Translations under genes and position numbers: made by a program
Shown here: piece by piece, positions 36,058 to 44,641 of the stretch
How positions within the stretch are numbered: the stretch's first letter is position 1
Layout: every line of letters starts with the position of its first letter
The notes under the pieces: model-generated
Databases searched by the model: none
What the model saw: the letters and a program-made list of their open reading frames with translations, nothing else
What the model was told of the DNA's origin: nothing
Source of the DNA: RCIO01 sp964629765
GTDB lineage: Bacteria > Pseudomonadota > Alphaproteobacteria > Rhizobiales > Rhizobiaceae
DNA: 64,000 nt
Assembly: GCA_964629765.1 (NCBI GenBank)
Contig: CAZVTK010000004.1
Coordinates: 32,175 to 96,174, forward strand
Direction: 5' to 3'

Positions 36058-36930
36058 TCAGGCCGCCTTCTTCTCGCCGCCGGCGTTCATGGTCGCCTGC
36101 TCCACCGCGTCGATCGACGGACGGTCCTTCGAGGAGATCGTCTTGCGGCCGAACTCCAGCGCCACCTGCGGCAGCGAGCCGTTCATGTAGGCGAGCAGCG
36201 TCTGCTTGACGATGACGTAGACGCGGCTCTTCTTGTCGCGCACCATCTTCACCTTGGCGGCGAGCGGTCCGACCACGCAGTACGACATGAAGATGCCGAG
36301 GAAGGTGCCGACCAGCGCCGCGCCGATCAGGCCGCCGAGGATCTCCGGCGACTGGTCGAGCGCGCCCATCGCCTTCACCACGCCGAGCACGGCCGCGCAG
36401 ATGCCGATGGCCGGGAAGCCGTCGCTCATCTGCTGCAAGGCGTGCATCGACTTCAGCTTGTCGTGCTTGATGGTGTGGATCTCCTCGTCCATCAGCGCCT
36501 CGATCTCGAACGGACGGGCGTTGCCGATGATGATGATGCGGCAGTAGTCGCAGATGAAGGCAGTCAGGTCGTGGTCCTTCAGCACCTTCGGAAAGGCCTG
36601 GAAGATGGCCGATTCTTCGGGATTGTCGATATGCGCCTCGACCTCGTTGCGCGGTTTCGTGCGCAGCTCGCGCATCAGGCTGTGGAGCAGCCCCAGGACC
36701 TCCAGATAGTCCTTCTCCTTCGGCACCGCCTGCTTGAACGCCTCCATCGTCGCCTTGCCGGCGTCCTTCACCACGGACATCGGGTTGGCGACGAAGAACG
36801 TGCCCAGCGCGGCGCCGCAGATGATGACGACCTCCCAGGGTTGCCACAGCACGTCGATGTGGCCGCCCATGGCCATGAACCCGCCGAGCACGCAGCCCAG
36901 CGTGACCACGAGACCGATGATGATGCCCAC
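36058..36930 (-). CDS. motA: Flagellar motor stator protein MotA
   Basis: A 290-residue inner-membrane protein with four helices: MGIIIGLVVTLGCVLGGFMA at the N-terminus, IICGAALGTFFVANP, and the C-terminal pair with GFPAIGICAAVLGVVKAMG and LVGTFLGIFMSYCVVGPLA, which carry the conserved prolines of the proton channel. The cytoplasmic loop has charged residues that act on FliG. It is the first gene of the minus-strand operon and is preceded by the shared flagellar promoter element at 36962-36986, 31 bases from the ATG. Confidence 0.96.
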   Translation of the reverse strand: MGIIIGLVVTLGCVLGGFMAMGGHIDVLWQPWEVVIICGAALGTFFVANPMSVVKDAGKATMEAFKQAVPKEKDYLEVLGLLHSLMRELRTKPRNEVEAHIDNPEESAIFQAFPKVLKDHDLTAFICDYCRIIIIGNARPFEIEALMDEEIHTIKHDKLKSMHALQQMSDGFPAIGICAAVLGVVKAMGALDQSPEILGGLIGAALVGTFLGIFMSYCVVGPLAAKVKMVRDKKSRVYVIVKQTLLAYMNGSLPQVALEFGRKTISSKDRPSIDAVEQATMNAGGEKKAA

Positions 36931-36961
36931 GAGTCGCCCCTTTTTTGAATCGCCTCGTTAA

Positions 36962-36986
36962 CCGCTATCGCGCGTGCCTTGCGTGG
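36962..36986 (-). promoter_or_regulatory. Shared flagellar promoter element, motA operon copy
   Basis: Read on the minus strand: CCACGCAAG, nine bases, ATAGCGG, ending 31 bases before the motA start codon. It matches the bipartite pattern found upstream of five other flagellar operons in this window, with one change in the left half (A for G at position 3 of the CGCGCAAG core). Confidence 0.6.
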
Positions 36987-37017
36987 GGCTGGGCGTGGAG
37001 CCGCCAGTCGATCAGTT

Positions 37018-37042
37018 TCGCGCAAGGATTTGGGCGTATGAG
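37018..37042 (+). promoter_or_regulatory. Shared flagellar promoter element, DUF1217-flgF-fliI copy
   Basis: TCGCGCAAG, nine bases, GTATGAG; the element ends 29 bases before the GTG start at 37072. It is divergent from the motA copy, the two left halves being 31 bases apart in the 141-base intergenic gap. Confidence 0.65.
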
Positions 37043-37071
37043 GGAAGGGAGGCAGCCTGCCGGAGGTTCGA

Positions 37072-38190
37072 GTGGTCAGTACCTTTACCAATTACAGGAT
37101 GATAACGCGCGACATCGACCGTTCGCTGACGAACGTGTCGAAGCAGCCCATGGTCGCGCGCGAGACGGAGTATTTCCTCGCCAATATCGGCAAGGTGAAG
37201 ACGGCCGAGGAGTTCGTCGGCAACAGCCGCCTGTTCAACTACGCGATGAAGGCCATGGGCCTCTCGGAGATGTCCTACGCCAAGGCGTTCATGCTGAAGG
37301 CGCTCAAGGAGGGCGTCGCCGAGCCCGACGCCTTCGCCAACAAGCTGACGGACAAGCGCTACGCCGAATTCGTCAAGACCTTCAACTTCGCCGCCCGCGG
37401 CGCCGCGGCGGCCGACTATTCGGCCGCGCGCGACGGCACGGCGGCCCGCTACCAGATCGAGGCGTTCAACAACGGCGTCGACCCGCTGAACGAGACGCTC
37501 CAGGCGCAAGTCAAGTATTTCAAGGAGAACATCGTCAAGGTCAAAACCGTCGACGAGTTCATGGCCGCCGGCGACCTCTATTCCATCGCCATGAAAGCCT
37601 ACGGGCTGGGCGACCGGATCGACGACAAGGCGTTCATGCGCCAGATCCTGACGGAAGGCGTCGCCGACCCCGACAGCCTCGCCAACCGCCAGAGCGACGG
37701 CAAATATGCCGAGTTCGCCGCCGTCTTCAACTTCGCCGAGCGCGGCGCTGCGACCACGACCTTCCGGCCGGCGATCGAAGGCATCACGCAAGGGTTCATG
37801 CGCCAGACGCTGGAGGAGAACGCCGGCCAGCAGAACGACGGCGTGCGCCTCGCGCTCTACTTCCAGCGCAAGGCCGGGCAGATCACCACGCCCTACCAGA
37901 TCCTGTCCGACAAGGCGCTGGCCGAGGTGGTGCGCACGGCGCTCGGCCTGCCCGACTCCTTCGCCAGCGCCGACATCGACCGCCAGGCCGCGCTGATCAA
38001 GAACCGCATCGACTTCGCCGACTTCAAGGACCCGGCCAAGCTCGACAAGTTCCTGTCGCGCTTCACCGCCATGTACGAGATGAAGAACGGCATCTCGTCC
38101 CAGCCCAACCCCGCCCTGCTGCTCCAGCCGAGAAGCAGCTTCGGCCTCTCCACCGACCTGCTGCTGACCTTGCAGCAGTTGAGGCGTTAG
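37072..38190 (+). CDS. DUF1217 family protein of the flagellar cluster
   Basis: A 372-residue protein built from repeated helical units: segments such as YFLANIGKVKTAEEFVGNSR / FNYAMKAMGL and YFKENIVKVKTVDEFMAAGD / YSIAMKAYGL show an internal repeat of the DUF1217 type (two to three copies, with RYAEFVKTFNFAARG and KYAEFAAVFNFAERG as partners). GGAGG at 37062 supports GTG 37072. The gene is followed by flgF after one base. DUF1217 proteins are recurrent in rhizobial flagellar clusters; function is not established to my knowledge. The C-terminus RSSFGLSTDLLLTLQQLRR is amphipathic. Confidence 0.85.
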   Translation: MVSTFTNYRMITRDIDRSLTNVSKQPMVARETEYFLANIGKVKTAEEFVGNSRLFNYAMKAMGLSEMSYAKAFMLKALKEGVAEPDAFANKLTDKRYAEFVKTFNFAARGAAAADYSAARDGTAARYQIEAFNNGVDPLNETLQAQVKYFKENIVKVKTVDEFMAAGDLYSIAMKAYGLGDRIDDKAFMRQILTEGVADPDSLANRQSDGKYAEFAAVFNFAERGAATTTFRPAIEGITQGFMRQTLEENAGQQNDGVRLALYFQRKAGQITTPYQILSDKALAEVVRTALGLPDSFASADIDRQAALIKNRIDFADFKDPAKLDKFLSRFTAMYEMKNGISSQPNPALLLQPRSSFGLSTDLLLTLQQLRR

Positions 38191-38191
38191 C

Positions 38192-38914
38192 ATGGAAAAT
38201 GGCCTCTACGTCGCGCTGTCGTCGCAGATCGCGCTGGAAAAGCGCCTCGCGACCATCGCCGACAACATGGCGAACGCCACCACGGTCGGCTATCGCCGCA
38301 CCGGCGTGAAGTTCGAGGACGTGCTGACCGGCCTCACCGCCAAATCGGTGGATTTCGTCTCCCCCGGCACGACCTACGTCCCCGAGCAAGGCGGCCCGAT
38401 CCGCGAGACCGGCAACCCGTTCGACTTCGCCGTGCAGGGCGACGCCTGGTTCGCCATCGACACGCCGGCCGGCACGATCATGACGCGCGACGGCCGCTTC
38501 ACCATGCTCGCCACCGGCGAGCTGGTGACGCTTCAGGGTTATCCCGTGCTCGACGCCGGCGGCGCGCCGATCCAGCTCAATCCCGAGGGCGGACCCCCGA
38601 AGGCGGGCGCCGACGGCACGCTGCGGCAGGGCAACAACCTCGTCGGCGCGCTCGGCCTCTACGAGTTCCAGGCCGGCGTCGACGTCCGGCGCTACGGCAA
38701 TTCCGGCATCGTGCCGGTCGGCCGCCCAGAGCCCCTCGTCGACCGACAGAATGTCGGCGTCGCGCAGGGCTTCGTGGAGGATTCCAACGTCAATGCCGTT
38801 CAGGAGATGATGCGGCTGATCCAGGTGCAGCGCGCCTTCGACAACATCACCGCCCTGATGCGCGACGGCGAGGGCGCCATCGGCGAGGCGATCCGCAGCA
38901 TGGGACCGGGCTGA
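38192..38914 (+). CDS. flgF: Flagellar proximal rod protein FlgF
   Basis: A 240-residue rod protein. The N-terminal axial-protein motif is SSQIALEKRLATIADNMANATTVGY (given in two parts: ALEKRLATIADNMANAT, TVGYRRTGV), with a mid-region DFAVQGDAWFAIDTPAG and C-terminal coiled segment VQEMMRLIQVQRAFDNITALMRD. It is exported through the flagellar type III system and forms the proximal rod. It lies one base after the DUF1217 gene and four bases before fliI. Confidence 0.94.
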   Translation: MENGLYVALSSQIALEKRLATIADNMANATTVGYRRTGVKFEDVLTGLTAKSVDFVSPGTTYVPEQGGPIRETGNPFDFAVQGDAWFAIDTPAGTIMTRDGRFTMLATGELVTLQGYPVLDAGGAPIQLNPEGGPPKAGADGTLRQGNNLVGALGLYEFQAGVDVRRYGNSGIVPVGRPEPLVDRQNVGVAQGFVEDSNVNAVQEMMRLIQVQRAFDNITALMRDGEGAIGEAIRSMGPG

Positions 38915-38918
38915 CGCC

Positions 38919-40391
38919 ATGGCAGCGCCCGCCCAGTCACGGCCCGACTCGTCACGACCGGCCCGGCGCGCGATGGACAGACCGGCCGCCGAGGCGCCGG
39001 CACCCTCCGAGGCTGCGCCCGGCGCACCCGCGCCCGCACCGGCGACGCCGCTCGACCTCATCGAGGCGGCATGGCGCGACGTCCGCCGCCCCGGCGCGCT
39101 GCTGCGCCGCGGCGGCCGTGTCAGCGAGGTGATGGCGAGCCACATCGCGGTGCGCGGCCTGTCCTCGCAGGCGCGGCTCGGCGACCTTGTCGAGCTGCGC
39201 TCGGCGCGCGGCACGCGCACCGGCGAGGTCGTGCGCATCGGCGAGGACACCGTCATCGTCACCCCCTACGACCGCGGCGAGGACGCCTTCATCAATCAGG
39301 AAGTGTTCATCCGCGGGCCGCTGGTCATCGAGCCGGCCGACGGCTGGCGCGGCCGCGTGCTCAACGCCACCGGCCGGCCCATCGACGGCAAGGGCCCGAT
39401 CGTCAGCGGCCACGGCGCGCCCGCCTCCGGCATTCCCTCGCCGCTGGCGCGCCAGCGCGTCGAGACGGCCTTCCGCACCGGCGTCAGGGTCATCGATATC
39501 TTCACCCCGCTCTGCTACGGCCAGCGCATGGGCGTCTTCGCCGGCTCGGGCGTCGGCAAGTCGACGCTGCTGGCGATGCTCGCCGCCGCCGACGCCTTCG
39601 ACACGGTGGTCGTGGCGCTGGTGGGCGAGCGCGGACGCGAGGTGCGCGAATTCCTCGAGGACACGATCGGCGACGCGACCATGGCCAAGGTCGTCGCGGT
39701 GGTCGCCACCAGCGACGAGAGCCCGATGATGCGCCGCCGCGCGCCCGACACGGCCATGCGCGTCGCCGAGCATTTTCGCGATCAGGGCCACCGCGTCCTG
39801 CTGATTCTCGATTCCATCACCCGGCTGGCGCACGCGCTGCGCGAGGTCGCCACCGGCAGCGGCGAGCCGCCCGTGGCGCGCGGCTATCCGGCCTCCGTCT
39901 TCACCGACCTGCCGCGCCTTCTGGAGCGCGCCGGCCCGGGCGCCGGCGGCGCCGGCTCCATCACCGCGATCCTGTCCGTGCTGATCGACGGCGACGACCA
40001 CAACGACCCGGTCGCCGACAGCGTGCGCGGCATCATCGACGGGCACATCGTGCTCGACCGCGCCATCGGCGAGCAGGGCCGCTTTCCGGCGGTCAACCCG
40101 CTCGCCTCGGTCTCGCGCCTCGCTGGCAAGGCGTGGCGGGAGGACGAGCGCGTCCTGGCGACGCGGCTGAAGGCCATGATCGCGCGTTTCGAGGACACCC
40201 GCGACATCCGCCTGCTCGGCGCCTACCAGCCCGGCGCCGACCCCGAGCTCGACCACGCGGTGCGGCAGGTTCCGGCCATCTACGAGGCGCTGGTCCAGTC
40301 GCCCGCCGACGGGCCGTCGGCCGACCCCTTCACCGACCTCGCCAGGCATCTGAGAAGCAGGGACAAGAATGGCGAACGACCCGCGGCATAG
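38919..40391 (+). CDS. fliI: Flagellar export ATPase FliI
   Basis: A 490-residue F1-beta-like ATPase that energises flagellar export. Walker A is GSGVGKST (about residue 210), the export-ATPase block is VVALVGERGREVREFLEDTIG, Walker B is VLLILDSITRLAHALREVA, and the downstream arm has VLDRAIGEQGRFPAVNPLASVSR. The first 45 residues are Pro/Ala-rich and longer than usual; an internal ATG at 38970 is an alternative start. The 3' end overlaps the next gene by 23 bases. FliH-like (51888) is the probable regulator. Confidence 0.95.
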   Translation: MAAPAQSRPDSSRPARRAMDRPAAEAPAPSEAAPGAPAPAPATPLDLIEAAWRDVRRPGALLRRGGRVSEVMASHIAVRGLSSQARLGDLVELRSARGTRTGEVVRIGEDTVIVTPYDRGEDAFINQEVFIRGPLVIEPADGWRGRVLNATGRPIDGKGPIVSGHGAPASGIPSPLARQRVETAFRTGVRVIDIFTPLCYGQRMGVFAGSGVGKSTLLAMLAAADAFDTVVVALVGERGREVREFLEDTIGDATMAKVVAVVATSDESPMMRRRAPDTAMRVAEHFRDQGHRVLLILDSITRLAHALREVATGSGEPPVARGYPASVFTDLPRLLERAGPGAGGAGSITAILSVLIDGDDHNDPVADSVRGIIDGHIVLDRAIGEQGRFPAVNPLASVSRLAGKAWREDERVLATRLKAMIARFEDTRDIRLLGAYQPGADPELDHAVRQVPAIYEALVQSPADGPSADPFTDLARHLRSRDKNGERPAA

Positions 40392-40983
40392 CTCTACGCT
40401 CGAACAGGGCCGGATGAGCCGCTTCGTCGGCCGCTGGTCGGGCAAGTCCGGCACCAGCGAGGAGCGGCGCGGCGACATCATGCTCGCCGCGCTCGGCATC
40501 ACCATCGGTCTCACCGCCGCGATCTTCCCGTGGTACGTGTTCTTCAACCAGGACCAGTTCGGCGTGCGCGCCATGCGCTTCGAGAGGGAGCGCGAGGGCA
40601 GCGGCGCCGGCGGGGCGGGCAGCCGCATGCCGGGCGACCTGCCCTTCCCCACCGAGCTCGTCGAGCGCGCCATCGGCCGCGGCGCAATCCCGCTGCTCGA
40701 GCTCGACCGCCTCGCCACCGGCAACGTGCCCGACGAGGACAGGCCGACCGGCTCGGTGCCGCTCGCGGACCAGCCCTTCCCCGGCGTCGAGAAGCCGCAG
40801 GCGAAGTTCAGCATCGTCCATATCGAGAACGGCCGCGTCATGGTGGCCGACGACGGCGGCGTCTGGCTCGCCCGCACCGGCTCCACCTTGCCCGACGCCA
40901 GCAGGATCGCCTCGATCGAGCGCCGCGACGGCGAATGGGTGGTCGTCACCGACAGCCGGCAGGTTCTGCACGTCTCCAAATAG
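40369..40983 (+). CDS. Unknown single-span membrane protein overlapping fliI
   Basis: A 204-residue protein starting MANDPRHSSTL. One transmembrane helix is visible at about residues 43-62 (IMLAALGITIGLTAAIFPWYVFF), preceded by a basic cytoplasmic segment and followed by a periplasmic domain with ELVERAIGRGAIPLLELDRL and a beta-rich end (IVHIENGRVMVADDGGVWLA, DGEWVVVTDSRQVLHVSK). It overlaps fliI by 23 bases, so it is translationally linked to the export ATPase. Similar unnamed genes occur between fliI and flgB in rhizobia (memory). Function unknown. Confidence 0.8.
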   Translation: MANDPRHSSTLEQGRMSRFVGRWSGKSGTSEERRGDIMLAALGITIGLTAAIFPWYVFFNQDQFGVRAMRFEREREGSGAGGAGSRMPGDLPFPTELVERAIGRGAIPLLELDRLATGNVPDEDRPTGSVPLADQPFPGVEKPQAKFSIVHIENGRVMVADDGGVWLARTGSTLPDASRIASIERRDGEWVVVTDSRQVLHVSK

Positions 40984-40999
40984 TAGCCGCGCGCAAGGC

Positions 41000-41024
41000 C
41001 CGCGCAAGACTGGCGTCCTAGGCT
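41000..41024 (+). promoter_or_regulatory. Shared flagellar promoter element, flgB operon copy
   Basis: CCGCGCAAG, nine bases, CTAGGCT; ends 43 bases before the flgB ATG. A second CGCGCAAG half-site lies at 40990-40997, partly overlapping the spacing upstream. It is in the 84-base gap after the unknown membrane protein gene. Confidence 0.7.
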
Positions 41025-41067
41025 CAGGCCCTAAGCTCTCGCCAGCTTGCCGGAGGATTGCCGCACC

Positions 41068-41451
41068 ATGCAGCCTGTCAGCCTTTACGACCTTGCCGCC
41101 CAGCAGGCGAAATGGCTCGGCGTGCGCCAGTCGGCCGTCACCGGAAACATCGCCAACGCCAACACGCCCGGCTACCGCGCCGTCGACGTCGAGCCGTTCT
41201 CGCGCATCCTCGACAACAAGGCGGTGACGCTGGTGGCGACCCAGAAGGGCCATCTCGCGGGCAGCGGCGCCGGGGAGCAGTCGTTCCAGGTCCGCGACAT
41301 CGAGCCGGAGGGGCCCGAGATGCCGTCCGGCAACTCCGTCACGCTGGAGCAGGAGATGCTGAAGTCCGGCGAGGTCCGCCGCGGCTTCGAGCTCAACACC
41401 GCGATCGTGAAATCCTTCCACCGCATGATGATGATGACGACGAGGTCTTGA
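41068..41451 (+). CDS. flgB: Flagellar proximal rod protein FlgB
   Basis: A 127-residue rod protein with the axial motif RQSAVTGNIANANTPGYRAVDV near the N-terminus (residues about 20-40) and the C-terminal heptad-like segment MLKSGEVRRGFELNTAIVKSF. The start ATG 41068 is preceded by CGGAGGA. It is the first gene of a ten-gene operon (flgB to fliP) and is followed by flgC after two bases. It forms the cell-proximal part of the rod with FlgC, FlgF and FliE. Confidence 0.94.
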   Translation: MQPVSLYDLAAQQAKWLGVRQSAVTGNIANANTPGYRAVDVEPFSRILDNKAVTLVATQKGHLAGSGAGEQSFQVRDIEPEGPEMPSGNSVTLEQEMLKSGEVRRGFELNTAIVKSFHRMMMMTTRS

Positions 41452-41453
41452 CC

Positions 41454-41870
41454 ATGGATCCGCTGACAACGGCGCTGAGGGTCGGCGCGTCGGGGCTGAC
41501 GGCGCAGTCGGAACGGCTGCGCATCGTCTCCGAAAACCTCGCCAACGCCCAGTCGACGGGCAACGCGCCGGGGGCCGATCCCTATCGCCGCAAGACCATC
41601 ACCTTCGCGGCCGCGCTCGACCGCGCGACCGGGGCGCACGCGGTGGAGGTCGACCAGATCGCGCGCGACCGCAGCGATTTCCCGGTCGAATACGATCCCG
41701 GCCACGAGGCCGCGGACGCCGCCGGCTACGTCAAGCTGCCAAACGTCAACATCCTCGTCGAGATGTCGGACATGCGCGAGGCGGTGCGCGGCTACGAAGC
41801 GAACCTCCAGTCCATCCGGCAGGCGCGCGACGTCATCTCCATGACAATCGATCTTCTGAGGTCACAATGA
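41454..41870 (+). CDS. flgC: Flagellar proximal rod protein FlgC
   Basis: A 138-residue rod protein. Axial motif: LTAQSERLRIVSENLANAQSTG near the N-terminus; central PYRRKTITFAAAL; C-terminal VNILVEMSDMREAVRGYEAN followed by SIRQARDVISMTIDLLRSQ. All are standard for FlgC. It overlaps fliE by four bases and should be translated together with it. Confidence 0.95.
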   Translation: MDPLTTALRVGASGLTAQSERLRIVSENLANAQSTGNAPGADPYRRKTITFAAALDRATGAHAVEVDQIARDRSDFPVEYDPGHEAADAAGYVKLPNVNILVEMSDMREAVRGYEANLQSIRQARDVISMTIDLLRSQ

Positions 41871-42184
41871 TCATCAATCCCCTCGGCGCCATCGACGGCG
41901 CCGCCACGCTCCTCGGCGAGACCGCGACGGCTGCGGCGCGCGCCGCGGCAACGGCGACGCTCACGCCGGGTTCGTTCGCCGACATGGTCACCAACGCCGC
42001 CTCCGACGCCGTCCAGAACCTGCGCGGCGCCGAGCAGACCTCGATGGATGCGCTTCAGGGCAAGGCCGACACCCGCGAGGTGGTCGACGCCGTCATGTCG
42101 GCCGAGCGCTCGCTGCAGGCCGCCATCTCGATCCGCGACAAGATCGTCACCGCCTATCTCGAAGTGGGTCGCATGGCGATCTGA
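41867..42184 (+). CDS. fliE: Flagellar hook-basal body adapter FliE
   Basis: A 105-residue protein linking the MS ring to the rod. The C-terminal half has the family pattern SFADMVTNAASDAVQNLRGAE, then DTREVVDAVMSAERSLQAAI and SIRDKIVTAYLEVGRM. The ATG overlaps the flgC stop (ATGA). The N-terminal 35 residues are Ala/Thr-rich and poorly conserved, as usual for FliE. Confidence 0.95.
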   Translation: MIINPLGAIDGAATLLGETATAAARAAATATLTPGSFADMVTNAASDAVQNLRGAEQTSMDALQGKADTREVVDAVMSAERSLQAAISIRDKIVTAYLEVGRMAI

Positions 42185-42210
42185 TCGCCGCAGAAGTGGA
42201 GTAGAACGCC

Positions 42211-42999
42211 ATGAGAGCGCTTGCCATCGCCGCCACGGGCATGAACGCCCAGCAGCTCAACCTCGAGGTGATCGCGAACAACATCGCGAACATCAACACC
42301 ACGGGCTTCAAGCGCGCGCGCGCCGAGTTCTCCGACCTGCTCTACCAGGCCGAGCGCCTTCAGGGCGTGCCCAACCGCGCCAACGCGGCCGTGGTGCCGG
42401 AAGGCGCCATGGTCGGCCTCGGCGTCAAGACGGTGGCCGTGCGCAACCTGCACACGCAGGGCTCGCTCATCTCCACCGGCAACCGCTTCGACCTCGCCCT
42501 CACCGGCAATGGCTGGTTCATGATCGAGGGCGCCAACGGCGAGCAGATGTACTCGCGCGCCGGCTCCTTCAACACCAACGCCACCGGCCAGCTCGTCACC
42601 GTCGACGGCTTCAGCGTCATGCCCGACATCGCCGTACCGGAAAACGCGATCGAGGTGATCGTCAACAAGAGCGGCCAGGTCTTCGCCCGCCTCGGCGACA
42701 CCGCGGAGCTTCAGGAGCTCGGCCAGCTCACCCTCGCCAACTTCTCCAACGAGGCCGGCCTCGAGCCGATGGGCGACAACCTCTTCATCGAGACGCCGGC
42801 GAGCGGCCCGGCCATCATCGGCGTGCCCGGCGACCCCGGCTTCGCCACGGTCCAGCAGGGCTATCTGGAAGCCTCCAACGTCGACCCGGTGAAGGAGATC
42901 ACCGAGCTGATCTCGGCCCAGCGCGCCTACGAGATGAACTCCAAGGTCATCAAGACCGCCGACGAGATGTCGGCCACCGTGTCGAACGGAATGCGCTGA
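42211..42999 (+). CDS. flgG: Flagellar distal rod protein FlgG
   Basis: A 262-residue distal-rod protein. The N-terminus MRALAIAATGMNAQQLNLEV and IANNIANINTTGFKRARAEF are classic FlgG, as is the C-terminus QGYLEASNVDPVKEITELIS followed by AQRAYEMNSKVIKTADEM. Normal length. It follows fliE by 26 bases and is followed by flgA after two bases. Confidence 0.97.
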   Translation: MRALAIAATGMNAQQLNLEVIANNIANINTTGFKRARAEFSDLLYQAERLQGVPNRANAAVVPEGAMVGLGVKTVAVRNLHTQGSLISTGNRFDLALTGNGWFMIEGANGEQMYSRAGSFNTNATGQLVTVDGFSVMPDIAVPENAIEVIVNKSGQVFARLGDTAELQELGQLTLANFSNEAGLEPMGDNLFIETPASGPAIIGVPGDPGFATVQQGYLEASNVDPVKEITELISAQRAYEMNSKVIKTADEMSATVSNGMR

Positions 43000-43001
43000 C
43001 C

Positions 43002-43460
43002 ATGGCGACGCGCCGAGCCCGCACCCTCCTCTGCGCCGCCGCGCTGTGCCTTTCGGGGCCGGTGCTGGCCGAGGGCATGGTGGTCGTGCCCAAGCGCGTC
43101 ATCTATCCCGGCGAGACCGTCACCGGCGAGCTGGTCGCCGAGGTGGAGTTGCGCCGCAGCCGCGCCTCGGTGCCGGACGTCGCCTTCGCCCGGCAGGAGG
43201 TGGTCGGCAAGGTCACGCGCCGCACCCTTCTGCCCGGCCGGCTGATCCCGCTCGGCTATCTGCGCGACGCCTACGCGGTCGAGGCCGGCAAGCCGGTCGT
43301 CATCACCTTCATTTCGGCGGGGCTGGAGATCGTCCTCACCGGCGTCCCGCTCCAGCCCGGCACGGTCGGCGACCTGATCCGCGTGCGCAACGTCGACAGC
43401 GGCGCGACGCTGACCGGCACCGTCATGGCGGACGGCACCGTGCGGGTCGGCGAATCATGA
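43002..43460 (+). CDS. flgA: P-ring assembly chaperone FlgA
   Basis: A 152-residue periplasmic protein with a Sec signal peptide (RTLLCAAALCLSGPVLAEG, cleavage about residue 23). The SAF/FlgA-type domain is visible in KRVIYPGETVTGELVAEVEL, KVTRRTLLPGRLIPLGYL and the C-terminal VGDLIRVRNVDSGATLTGTV. It chaperones FlgI during P-ring assembly, and its gene overlaps flgI by four bases. Short for enteric FlgA (about 220) but typical of rhizobia. Confidence 0.92.
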   Translation: MATRRARTLLCAAALCLSGPVLAEGMVVVPKRVIYPGETVTGELVAEVELRRSRASVPDVAFARQEVVGKVTRRTLLPGRLIPLGYLRDAYAVEAGKPVVITFISAGLEIVLTGVPLQPGTVGDLIRVRNVDSGATLTGTVMADGTVRVGES

Positions 43461-44632
43461 TCGCCCGCCGCGCCCTCGCCGCCCTCCTGTGCGTCCTCAT
43501 GGGCGCCGCCCCGGCGCCCCACGCCGTCGCGGCCGACCTCGAAGGCGGCGGCCTGCCGGTCGAGGCGTTTCCGCGCGCCGCCAAAGGCCCGGCCTCGCGC
43601 ATCAAGGACATCGCCACGCTTCAGAGCGCGCGCGACAACCAGTTGATCGGCTACGGCCTCGTCATCGGCCTCCAGGGCAGCGGCGACGGCTTGCGCAACT
43701 CGCCCTTCACCGAGCAGTCCATGCGCGCCATGCTGGAGAATCTCGGCATCGCCACCGAAGGCGGGCGAGCGCGCTCCACCAACGTCGCCGCCGTCATCGT
43801 CACCGCCAACCTGCCGCCCTTCGCCGAATCGGGCACCCGCATCGACGTGTCGGTGTCCTCGCTCGGCGACGCCTCCTCGCTGGCGGGCGGCACGCTCGTC
43901 ATGACGCCGCTGCGCGCCGCCGACGGGGAGATCTACGCGGTGGCGCAGGGGCCGGTCATCGTCTCCGGCTTCAACGCGCAGGGGCAGGCCGAGACGCTGA
44001 CGCAGGGCGTGCCCACCAGCGGCCGCGTGCCCAACGGCGCCATCGTCGAGCGCGAGGTCGATTCCAAGCTCAACGCGCTGGACCGCATCTCGCTCCAGAT
44101 GCGCAACCCCGACTTCTCGACCGCCGTCACCGTGGTCGACGCGGTCAACGAGTTCGGCCTCGCCCGCTACGGCAAGCGCATCGCCGCCGAGCAGGACTCG
44201 CGCACCGTGGTGCTGACCAAGCCGGCCGGCATATCGACCACCCGCTTCGTCGCCGAGATCGAGAACATCGTCGTGCGCACCGACGTGCCGGCCCGCGTGG
44301 TCGTCGACGAGCGCACCGGCACCATCGTCATCGGCCAGGACGTGCGCATCGCGCGCGTGGCGATCAGCCACGGCGCGCTGACCGTGCGCGTCACCGAGAT
44401 GCCGCGCGTGGTGCAGCCCGACCCGTTCTCGCGCGGCGAGACGGCGGTCGAGCCGTTCACCGCCATCGAGGCGTCGCGCCCCGACAGCAAGGTCGCCATC
44501 CTCGACGGCCCCGACCTCCAGACGCTGGTCGCCGGCCTCAACCGCCTCGGGGTCAAGCCCGACGGCATCATCGCCATCCTTCAGGGCATCAAGTCGGCGG
44601 GCGCCCTGCAGGCCGAGCTCGTGATCCAGTAG
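43457..44632 (+). CDS. flgI: Flagellar P-ring protein FlgI
   Basis: A 391-residue periplasmic ring protein. A signal peptide (ALAALLCVLMGAAPAPHAVAA) precedes the family start SRIKDIATLQSARDNQLIGY / GLVIGLQGSGDGLRNSPFTE. Conserved internal motifs include NVAAVIVTANLPPFAESGTR and IDVSVSSLGDASSLAGGTL, and the end is LNRLGVKPDGIIAILQGIKS. The ring surrounds the rod in the peptidoglycan layer. Coupled to flgA upstream; motE follows after nine bases. Confidence 0.97.
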   Translation: MIARRALAALLCVLMGAAPAPHAVAADLEGGGLPVEAFPRAAKGPASRIKDIATLQSARDNQLIGYGLVIGLQGSGDGLRNSPFTEQSMRAMLENLGIATEGGRARSTNVAAVIVTANLPPFAESGTRIDVSVSSLGDASSLAGGTLVMTPLRAADGEIYAVAQGPVIVSGFNAQGQAETLTQGVPTSGRVPNGAIVEREVDSKLNALDRISLQMRNPDFSTAVTVVDAVNEFGLARYGKRIAAEQDSRTVVLTKPAGISTTRFVAEIENIVVRTDVPARVVVDERTGTIVIGQDVRIARVAISHGALTVRVTEMPRVVQPDPFSRGETAVEPFTAIEASRPDSKVAILDGPDLQTLVAGLNRLGVKPDGIIAILQGIKSAGALQAELVIQ

Positions 44633-44641
44633 GAGACCGCG

